Source: Akkermansia muciniphila (GTDB taxonomy: Bacteria > Verrucomicrobiota > Verrucomicrobiia > Limisphaerales > UBA9464). Taken from it: a DNA stretch of 6,364 nucleotides. The stretch lies in NCBI GenBank assembly GCA_945873715.1, contig CAMCFL010000204.1, forward strand, positions 1 through 6,364. The letters are read 5' to 3'. The number at the start of each line of letters is the position of its first letter. Position 1 is the stretch's first letter. Both the position numbers and the translations under genes were made by a program. Below, one piece after another: positions 1 to 5,478 of the stretch. The notes below the pieces were generated by a model. That model saw nothing but the letters and a program-made list of their open reading frames with translations, was not told the origin of the DNA and ran no database searches.

Positions 1-3000
1 GGCGGGGTTTTGTCCCCGCCCTGATCCCCTTTGCCTGGGTCCTGGTCTCGGGTGTTCCCCGGGCACTCGGGGCGGAGGCACCGGTCGATTTCGTCCGTGA
101 GATCGAGCCCATCCTGATCAAGCGGTGCTCGGAATGTCATGGGCCCGACAAGCAGAAGGCGGACCTCCGTCTGGACACCCGTGCCTGGGCGATCAAGGCC
201 GCCAAGTCCGGCAAGTTCGCGTTGGTTCCAGGAAAGCCTGACGAGAGTGAACTGCTCCAGCGGGTGGTGGCCACCGATCCGGACGACCTCATGCCTCCCA
301 AGGAACCGCGCCTGACCGTGGCGGAGGTGGCAAGCCTGCGGCGATGGATCGCCGAGGGTGCGGTCTGGCCCGAGCTGGATCCGCTGGCCCACTGGGCGTT
401 CCGGGCGCCGGTCCGTCCCACGCCCCCGGAGGTCTCCGCTGCGGGGAGCGTCATCCGCAATGACATTGATCGGTTCGTCCTCGCCCGGTTGCAAAAGGAA
501 GGGCTGAGCCCGCGTCCGGAAGAGGATCGGGCAACGCTTCTGCGTCGGGTGTCGCTGGATCTGACGGGCCTGCCGCCGACCTGGGCCGAGGTCGAGGCGT
601 TCCGGCGTGATGCCTCGCCGGATTCCTATGAACGGGCGGTGGACCGGTTGCTGGCGTCGCCGCACTACGGGGAGCACATGGCGCGGGGTTGGCTGGACCT
701 GGCGCGGTACGCGGATTCCAACGGTTACCAGGTGGATCTCGCGCGTTCGATCTGGCCCTACCGCGACTGGGTGATCAACGCCTTCAATACCAACCAGCGT
801 TTCGACCAGTTCACCATCGACCAGTTGGCGGGCGATCTGGTGCCGAACCCGACCCTCGAACAGCGCGTCGCGACCGGCTTCAACCGCAACACCAAGCTCA
901 ACGACGAAGGCGGGGGTGACGCCGAGGAATACCGCACCAAGGCGGTCAAGGACCGGGTGGCAACCCTGGGAACGGCCTGGCTCGGACTGACGCTCAATTG
1001 CGCCGAGTGCCACACCCACAAGTACGATCCGATCTCCCACGAGGAGTACTACCGGATGTACGCCTTCTTCAACAACACGACCGACGGCGGCAACTACAGC
1101 CCGGCACCGGCAGTGGATGTTCCCGCGCCCGACCTGAGCCAGACGACCGGGTTCGTCCAGGCGCGGCTCGGGGCGACGCGTGAGGAGCTGAAGGCAGTGG
1201 AAGCGAAGCTCGTCGCCGAGCAGTCTCGCTGGGAGAAGACCATGACGAAAAAGGGCGACGTCTGGCGGACGTTGACCCTGAAGAATCCCTCCTCCACCGG
1301 TGGATCCGGCTACACCAACCTTCCCGATGGCTCGCTCCTCGGGATCGGGGTCAACCCGATCTACGACACCATCACGGTCGAAGCCGATACCGACCTGACC
1401 GGCATCACGGCGGTCCTGCTGGAGGTCCTGCCGGATCCGAGCCTTCCCAAGAAGGGACCGGGCCGATGGGGCCAGACGGGCAATTTCATCCTCGACGAGT
1501 TCGGCTTCGCCGCCGCGCCCCGGTCGGGTCCGGCTCCTGCCAACACCAACTTCGTCTTCAGCACGGCGACGGCGGATTGGGAGCAGCAGTACTACCGCGC
1601 CGAGCACGCCGTGGATCGCAATCCCAAGACCGGATGGGCCATTGGCCCGCGCTTCGGCGAGCGCCATTTCCTCGTCGCAACGCTCAAGGATCCGGCTGGG
1701 TTCAAGGGCGGCAGCCGGCTGTCCTTCCGCTTCGATCATTACCATGGCAACAGCCATTGCATCGGACGCTTCCGCATCTCGGTGACGACCGAGAAGGATC
1801 CGGGCTCCCTCTGGCCGCTGTCCGAGGAGGTGCGTCAGGCGGTGGCGGTCAAGGCATCGGCACGGACGGCGGAGCAGACGAAGCTCCTCGCTGCGGCCCA
1901 TCGTGCCTCCTCGGAGGACGTCCGGCATCTGGAGCGCGAGATCATCCGACTCACCCAGAAGGAGCAGCAGATCGCCTCGCGAAAGTTCAGTTCGATGGTC
2001 ATGCAGGAACGGGGTGAGCCGAAGCCCCGCACGAGCTACATCCATCTGCGCGGCGATTTCCTCACGCGCGGACCTGAAGTCACGGCGGGGGTTCCGGTGG
2101 TGTTCAACCGGTTGCCGGAGAATCAACCCGTCAATCGCCTCGCGCTGGCGCAATGGTTGGTGGATCCCGCCAACCCGCTCACGGCGCGGGTCACGGTGAA
2201 CCGTTTCTGGGAACGTTGTTTCGGAACCGGCCTGGTGAAAACCTCGGAAGACTTCGGTCGGCAGGGCGAGCCCCCTTCCCATCCCGAGTTGCTCGACTGG
2301 CTCGCCACCGAGTTCATCCGCACCGGTTGGGATGTGAAGGCGATGCAGAAGCTCATCGTGATGTCGGCCGCCTACCGCCAGAACGCCGCCGCCGATGCCA
2401 TCCGCCTGGAGAAGGATTTCTACAATCGCCTGATCTCGCGCGGACCGCGGTTCCGCATGGACGCCGAGATGATCCGCGATCACGCCCTGGCCGTCAGCGG
2501 GCTCATCAATCCCAGGCTGGGCGGCCCCAGTGTCCACCCGGTCCAGGTCGCCAATCTGTGGAAGGAAATCGGATTCCTGCGACCGGAGATCGGCATGGAC
2601 GAATGGCCGGTCAGCGAAGGACCTGATCTTTACCGCCGGGCGGTCTACACGTTCTGGCGTCGGGTCTGCACCTATCCGACCTTCGCGACCTTTGATGCGC
2701 CCAGCCGCGAAGTGTGCGTGGCCCGACGGCCGCGAACGAACACGCCGTTGCAGGCGTTGGCCGCCCTGAACGAGCCCACCTTGCTGGAGGCGTCCCGGGT
2801 GTTTGCCCAGCGGATCCTGGCCGAGGGTGGCAAGGACGATGCGGCGAGGGTGGATTTCGCCTTCCGCACCTGCCTTGGCCGTGCGCCCACCGAGGGCGAG
2901 CGGGCCCGGTTGCTGGCGTTCGTGAACCAGCAATTGAAGTCGTTCGGACGCGATGCCGAAGCCGCTCGTCAGTTCATCGAAGTCGGTTCCGCCGCCCGTC

Positions 3001-3086
3001 CGGCCAATGCCGATCCCCGTCGGCTTGCCGGCTGGATGATGTTGGCCAATGTCCTTTTCAACCTCGACGAGACGCTGACGAAGTAG
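1..3086 (+). CDS. Secreted planctomycete-type cytochrome c, PSCyt1-PSCyt2(DUF1549)-PSD1(DUF1553), 5' partial
   Basis: The frame is open from base 3 to the TAG at 3084-3086, giving 1027 residues; residue 1 below is the codon at base 3. The true start lies just outside the window. An internal TTG at 222 would remove the haem motif, so it is not the start. Residues 1-25 are the end of a signal peptide (hydrophobic FVPALIPFAWVLV, then ALGAEA), so the protein is exported. PSCyt1 follows, with the haem motif CSECH at 42-46 (bases 126-140) and a likely axial Met97 in LMPP. PSCyt2/DUF1549 spans about 155-360 and contains a second CxxCH, CAECHTHKYDP, at 333. A jelly-roll/discoidin-like insert lies at about 420-595 (NPKTGWAIGPRFG, HCIGRFRISVT), then a charged helical stretch at about 605-665. 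PSD1/DUF1553 runs from about 711 to the end (NRLALAQWLVDP, VNRFWERCFGTGLV, RPRTNTPLQALAALN). The length suits the family. The role is unproven; periplasmic electron transfer linked to glycan breakdown is a guess. The DUF1501 gene follows 14 bases later. Confidence 0.95.
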   Translation, partial: RGFVPALIPFAWVLVSGVPRALGAEAPVDFVREIEPILIKRCSECHGPDKQKADLRLDTRAWAIKAAKSGKFALVPGKPDESELLQRVVATDPDDLMPPKEPRLTVAEVASLRRWIAEGAVWPELDPLAHWAFRAPVRPTPPEVSAAGSVIRNDIDRFVLARLQKEGLSPRPEEDRATLLRRVSLDLTGLPPTWAEVEAFRRDASPDSYERAVDRLLASPHYGEHMARGWLDLARYADSNGYQVDLARSIWPYRDWVINAFNTNQRFDQFTIDQLAGDLVPNPTLEQRVATGFNRNTKLNDEGGGDAEEYRTKAVKDRVATLGTAWLGLTLNCAECHTHKYDPISHEEYYRMYAFFNNTTDGGNYSPAPAVDVPAPDLSQTTGFVQARLGATREELKAVEAKLVAEQSRWEKTMTKKGDVWRTLTLKNPSSTGGSGYTNLPDGSLLGIGVNPIYDTITVEADTDLTGITAVLLEVLPDPSLPKKGPGRWGQTGNFILDEFGFAAAPRSGPAPANTNFVFSTATADWEQQYYRAEHAVDRNPKTGWAIGPRFGERHFLVATLKDPAGFKGGSRLSFRFDHYHGNSHCIGRFRISVTTEKDPGSLWPLSEEVRQAVAVKASARTAEQTKLLAAAHRASSEDVRHLEREIIRLTQKEQQIASRKFSSMVMQERGEPKPRTSYIHLRGDFLTRGPEVTAGVPVVFNRLPENQPVNRLALAQWLVDPANPLTARVTVNRFWERCFGTGLVKTSEDFGRQGEPPSHPELLDWLATEFIRTGWDVKAMQKLIVMSAAYRQNAAADAIRLEKDFYNRLISRGPRFRMDAEMIRDHALAVSGLINPRLGGPSVHPVQVANLWKEIGFLRPEIGMDEWPVSEGPDLYRRAVYTFWRRVCTYPTFATFDAPSREVCVARRPRTNTPLQALAALNEPTLLEASRVFAQRILAEGGKDDAARVDFAFRTCLGRAPTEGERARLLAFVNQQLKSFGRDAEAARQFIEVGSAARPANADPRRLAGWMMLANVLFNLDETLTK

Positions 3087-3100
3087 TCGCTCCCCTTCCC

Positions 3101-4534
3101 ATGGACTCTCCCCTTGCTCCTCTCCGCAACGCCACCCGTCGGCGTTTCCTCCAGCATTGCGGCACCGGCATGGGCGCACTCGCGCTCGGCTCGTTGCTCA
3201 ACGACAAGCTCTTTGCCGCCGATACGGCGGTGCCGATCCTGGGCCGCCCCCACTTCGCGCCCAAGGCCAAGAACATCATCTACCTGTTCCAGTCGGGTGG
3301 TCCGTCGCACCTGGATCTGTTCGACCCCAAACCGGAGTTGAAGAAGCGCAACGGCCAGCAGGTCCCCGAGGATCTGGTGAAGAACATCCGACTCGCCCAG
3401 ATCGGCAAGAACGCGAAGCTGCTGGCCTCGCCCTACCAGTTCCAGCGCTACGGCAAATCGGGCATGTGGCTGAGCGAACTGCTGCCGCATCTGCGGACGA
3501 TCGTCGACGACGTCTGCTTCGTGCAGGGCTTCTATTCCGAGGCCTTCAACCACGACCCGGCGACGCTCTTCATGAACACCGGTGCCCAGTTGGCCGGACG
3601 TCCGGCCATGGGTTCCTGGTTCAGCTATGGACTGGGCAGCGAGAACAAGGATCTGCCAGCCTTCGTCGTCCTGATGACCGGCGTGGGACAACCGCTCACC
3701 AATGCCTCGTGGGGCAGCGGCTTCCTTCCCACCCAGCACCAGGGCGTGACCCTCCGTTCCCAGGGCGATCCCGTCCTCTTCGTCGGCAATCCGCCGGGCA
3801 TGGGATCCACCCGTCGACGCCAGTCCCTCGATGCCCTCCGCGATCTCAACCAGGTCCGGCATGACGTGCTTCAGGATCCGGAGATCCAGACCCGCATCGC
3901 GGCCTATGAGATGGCTTATCGCATGCAGACCAGCGTGCCGGAGGTCATGGATATCTCGAAGGAAAACGCCCGGACCCAGGAAGCCTACGGTACCACTCCC
4001 GGCCGGGCGTCGTTCGCCAACAACTGCCTGCTCGCCCGTCGACTCGTCGAGCGCGGCGTCCGATTCGTCCAACTGTACCACCGCGGCTGGGATCACCACG
4101 GCGGTCCCGACGGCAACCTGGTGTTCGATCTCAAGAAGCGTTGTGCCGAGACCGATCAACCGGCGGTTGCATTGGTCCGTGACCTGAAGGAACGCGGGTT
4201 GCTCGACGAAACCCTGGTCCTGTGGGGCGGCGAGTTCGGTCGCACGCCCATGATGCAGGGGGCGCTCAGCCCGGATCAGATCGGGCGCGATCATCATCCC
4301 CACGGCTACACCATCTGGATGGCCGGTGGCGGCATCAAGCCGGGCGTGGTGCACGGGCGGACCGATGACTTCGGGTTCTACGCGGTGGAGAACAAGGTTC
4401 ACGTGCACGACCTGCACGCGACCATCCTGCACCTGTTCGGGCTCGATCATCTCAAGCTGACCCACCGTTTCCAGGGCCGCGACTATCGGCTCACCGACGT
4501 GCACGGCGAACTGGTCAAGGGCATCCTGGCCTGA
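3101..4534 (+). CDS. Tat-exported DUF1501 family protein (alkaline-phosphatase/sulfatase-like fold)
   Basis: This is a 477-residue protein. The frame stays open upstream to 2714, but that part overlaps the cytochrome gene and reads as an out-of-frame shadow. ATG 3101 is chosen because it sits just before a twin-arginine signal: RRRF at 13-16, then a hydrophobic GMGALALGSLL and a likely cleavage near FAAD at 38-41. DUF1501 hallmarks follow in order: QSGGPSHLDLFDPKPEL (64-80), EAFNHDPATLFMNTG (147-161), GWDHHGG (329-335), WGGEFGRTP (375-383), GRDHHPHG (395-402) and VHVHDLHATILHLFG (434-448). The spaced Asp/His residues look like a two-metal site of the alkaline-phosphatase superfamily, but no substrate is known. 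It lies 14 bases after the cytochrome/PSD1 gene, the usual order for this pair, so co-transcription is very likely. No Shine-Dalgarno precedes the ATG. It ends in TGA at 4532-4534. The family call is firm; the biochemical function is not. Confidence 0.95.
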   Translation: MDSPLAPLRNATRRRFLQHCGTGMGALALGSLLNDKLFAADTAVPILGRPHFAPKAKNIIYLFQSGGPSHLDLFDPKPELKKRNGQQVPEDLVKNIRLAQIGKNAKLLASPYQFQRYGKSGMWLSELLPHLRTIVDDVCFVQGFYSEAFNHDPATLFMNTGAQLAGRPAMGSWFSYGLGSENKDLPAFVVLMTGVGQPLTNASWGSGFLPTQHQGVTLRSQGDPVLFVGNPPGMGSTRRRQSLDALRDLNQVRHDVLQDPEIQTRIAAYEMAYRMQTSVPEVMDISKENARTQEAYGTTPGRASFANNCLLARRLVERGVRFVQLYHRGWDHHGGPDGNLVFDLKKRCAETDQPAVALVRDLKERGLLDETLVLWGGEFGRTPMMQGALSPDQIGRDHHPHGYTIWMAGGGIKPGVVHGRTDDFGFYAVENKVHVHDLHATILHLFGLDHLKLTHRFQGRDYRLTDVHGELVKGILA

Positions 4535-4554
4535 GTGACACCCATGCAGCGAAG

Positions 4555-4583
4555 GAACGGGCAGATGGGCGGCCCGTCCGTTC
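4555..4583 (+). other. Imperfect stem-loop after the DUF1501 stop
   Basis: ACGGGC (4557-4562) pairs with GCCCGT (4572-4577) across a nine-base loop. Alternatively GAACGG (4555-4560) can pair with CCGTTC (4578-4583). The two forms are mutually exclusive. The structure begins about 20 bases after the stop codon, a usual place for a 3' mRNA structure. There is no T-run after it, so it is not a standard intrinsic terminator. In a GC-rich genome such pairing can arise by chance. Confidence 0.25.
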
Positions 4584-4605
4584 TCAGGCGGGGCATCCTG
4601 GCTAC

Positions 4606-4633
4606 CGCCGGAAATGGAAGGGCGCTTCCGGCG
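4606..4633 (+). terminator. Perfect 8-bp stem-loop, possible 3' end of the DUF1501 transcript
   Basis: CGCCGGAA (4606-4613) and TTCCGGCG (4626-4633) are perfect inverted copies around a 12-base loop. A competing five-pair hairpin, GGAAG (4616-4620) with CTTCC (4625-4629), shares the right arm. It lies about 70 bases after the DUF1501 stop. The stem is strong, but CGTTCGTTG follows rather than a T-run, so termination would be weak or of a non-standard kind. It may instead be a transcript-stabilising structure. Confidence 0.3.
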
Positions 4634-4670
4634 TTCGTTGCTGCGGAGCGGCGTGGGAGGAGTCAGGTGC

Positions 4671-4740
4671 GACTCACGCGGAAACGCGGAGGGCGCGGAG
4701 GCGGCGCGCGGGTCCTGCGCCCTTTCTCCGCATCCTCCCC
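4671..4740. repeat. Degenerate palindromic GCGGAG-rich intergenic repeat (NAEGAE-type)
   Basis: The left part carries staggered copies of a GCGGA(A/G) unit: ACGCGGAA, ACGCGGAG, GCGCGGAG. The right part carries the complementary pattern, GCGCCC then CTCCGC then TCCTCC. GCGGAG (4686-4691) can pair with CTCCGC (4726-4731) and GGCGC (4692-4696) with GCGCC (4717-4721), leaving a four-base bulge and a GC-rich apex. Translated in one frame it gives RGNAEGAEAARG, the kind of spurious peptide often mis-annotated from the widespread intergenic repeat built of (A/G)CGC(A/G)GAG units. I recognise the pattern from general knowledge; only one copy is visible here, so membership of that family is an inference. 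Confidence 0.45.
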
Positions 4741-4748
4741 ATGAAACC

Positions 4749-4752
4749 AGGA
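4749..4752 (+). promoter_or_regulatory. Weak Shine-Dalgarno for the YkgJ-type gene
   Basis: AGGA ends 11 bases before ATG 4764, a slightly long spacing. It favours this start over the in-frame upstream ATG at 4614, whose extension would translate the intergenic repeat. Confidence 0.35.
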
Positions 4753-4763
4753 TTCCACCACCG

Positions 4764-5354
4764 ATGACTCCCCCGGATCCCACCGCGGCATCGCGGCTCT
4801 GCGCGGCGTGCGGGATGTGCTGCAATGGCGTCCTGTTCCATACCGTGCAGATGCAGCCGACGGATTCCCCCGGCTCCCTGTCGGCACTGGGCCTGAAGCT
4901 GAAGCGCAAGCGCGGAGAGAGATTTCTCCTGCAGCCCTGTCCGGCGTTCGGTGAATCCGGTTGCTCGATCTACGATGCCCGACCGCAGCGTTGTCGACTT
5001 TTCGAGTGCCGACAGTTGAAGCGCTGGTCTGCCGGGGAGGTCACCGAGGAGGGCGCGCTGGGAGCGATCCACTCCGCCCGGGAACAGGTGGCGGAGATTC
5101 TCGCGCTGCTGGAAAGGTTGGGCGGCACCAATCCGAAGCATCCCCTCTCCAAACGTTGGAAGGCGGCTCTGGCGGTGCCGATGGATCCATCGATGCCTCC
5201 GTCGAAGAGGTCGGATCGAGACCAACTGCTTCGAGCGATCCGATCGCTCAACGCCGTCCTGGACCGCGATTTCCGGATCGTTCCGGTGGGCGACTGCGAA
5301 GAGGTTGAACCGCAGGTGTCGCCGATGAACGCAGCCTGGAAGACGCCTGGGTGA
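4764..5354 (+). CDS. YkgJ-type cysteine-cluster protein (putative zinc- or iron-chelating)
   Basis: The product is 196 residues, in the normal range for the family, with no signal peptide or membrane segment, so probably cytoplasmic. Eight cysteines lie in the N-terminal half: C13, C16, C19 and C20 in CAACGMCCNG, then C59 (LLQPCPAF), C67, C77 and C82 in CSIYDARPQRCRLFEC. The CxxCGxCC opening and the later CxIYxxRPxxC block define the YkgJ/UPF0153-like family, thought to hold zinc or an iron-sulfur cluster. The actual role is unknown. The second half (about 95-196) is helical, charged and without cysteines: AREQVAEILALLERL, then DQLLRAIRSLNAVLDRDFRIVP. ATG 4764 is preferred to the in-frame ATG 4614, because the 50-residue extension would be low-complexity repeat translation and the cysteine motif normally lies near the N-terminus. 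It sits 229 bases after the DUF1501 gene and 124 before the receptor gene, so its operon links are unclear. Confidence 0.88.
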   Translation: MTPPDPTAASRLCAACGMCCNGVLFHTVQMQPTDSPGSLSALGLKLKRKRGERFLLQPCPAFGESGCSIYDARPQRCRLFECRQLKRWSAGEVTEEGALGAIHSAREQVAEILALLERLGGTNPKHPLSKRWKAALAVPMDPSMPPSKRSDRDQLLRAIRSLNAVLDRDFRIVPVGDCEEVEPQVSPMNAAWKTPG

Positions 5355-5418
5355 GTCCTGCACCCGGCCTGCGCAACGAGCCGACACCCAATGCAAGGCA
5401 CCGGCAACAAGGGATCGG

Positions 5419-5437
5419 CAAGCTTCCACAAGCTTCC
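5419..5437. repeat. Tandem CAAGCTTCC repeat, also a 6-bp hairpin
   Basis: CAAGCTTCC occurs at 5419-5427 and again at 5429-5437, a period of 10 bases, about one helical turn. Because AAGCTT is self-complementary, AAGCTT 5420-5425 can also pair with AAGCTT 5430-5435 around a CCAC loop. It lies 42-60 bases upstream of the receptor start. It could be a pair of protein-binding sites on one DNA face, or an RNA hairpin in the leader. No regulator is recognised. Confidence 0.5.
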
Positions 5438-5438
5438 G

Positions 5439-5459
5439 GGAGCAGACTCGTCAGGCTCC
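5439..5459 (+). other. Leader hairpin before the receptor gene
   Basis: GGAGC (5439-5443) pairs with GCTCC (5455-5459); GAC (5445-5447) and GTC (5450-5452) face each other inside but leave too small a loop to pair fully. The stem ends five bases before the ribosome binding site of the receptor gene. A role in translation control is possible but unproven. Confidence 0.3.
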
Positions 5460-5464
5460 ATGGC

Positions 5465-5470
5465 AAGGTG
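5465..5470 (+). promoter_or_regulatory. Ribosome binding site of the receptor gene
   Basis: AAGGTG ends eight bases before ATG 5479, the best Shine-Dalgarno-like match in the window. It supports 5479 over the in-frame ATG at 5491. Confidence 0.55.
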
Positions 5471-5478
5471 ACCCCATC

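Noticed and set aside
2714..3100. Upstream extension of the DUF1501 frame
   Set aside because: It overlaps the PSD1 domain in another frame, has shadow-like composition, and would place the twin-arginine signal in the middle of the protein.
4638..4666. TTGCTG as a possible -35 box for the YkgJ-type gene
   Set aside because: No TATAAT-like hexamer lies 16-18 bases downstream; the region is GC-rich.
4614..4763. 50-residue N-terminal extension of the YkgJ-type protein
   Set aside because: It is a translation of the hairpin and the GCGGAG-rich repeat, and the family's cysteine motif normally begins near the N-terminus.
4741..4767. Eight-codon frame MKPGFHHR whose stop overlaps the YkgJ-type start (ATGA)
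   Set aside because: It has no ribosome binding site (CTCCCC precedes it) and its ATG lies at the degenerate right end of the repeat. The overlap is probably chance.
2969..4909. Minus-strand open frame of 646 codons
   Set aside because: It lies antisense to the whole DUF1501 gene, the end of the cytochrome gene and the start of the YkgJ-type gene, all with clear family motifs. Its product is low-complexity (His/Gly/Glu/Val-rich) with no recognisable domain. Long antisense frames are expected in GC-rich coding DNA.
5325..5460. Cobalamin-riboswitch-like fragments before the receptor (GGTGAGTCC, GCGCAAC, GTCAGG)
   Set aside because: Individual pieces resemble parts of the B12 riboswitch, but the invariant core boxes GCCACTG and GGGAAGGC are absent, spacing is wrong, and the first piece spans the YkgJ-type stop codon. 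A covariance-model search with the cobalamin family would settle it; a significant hit would overturn this rejection.
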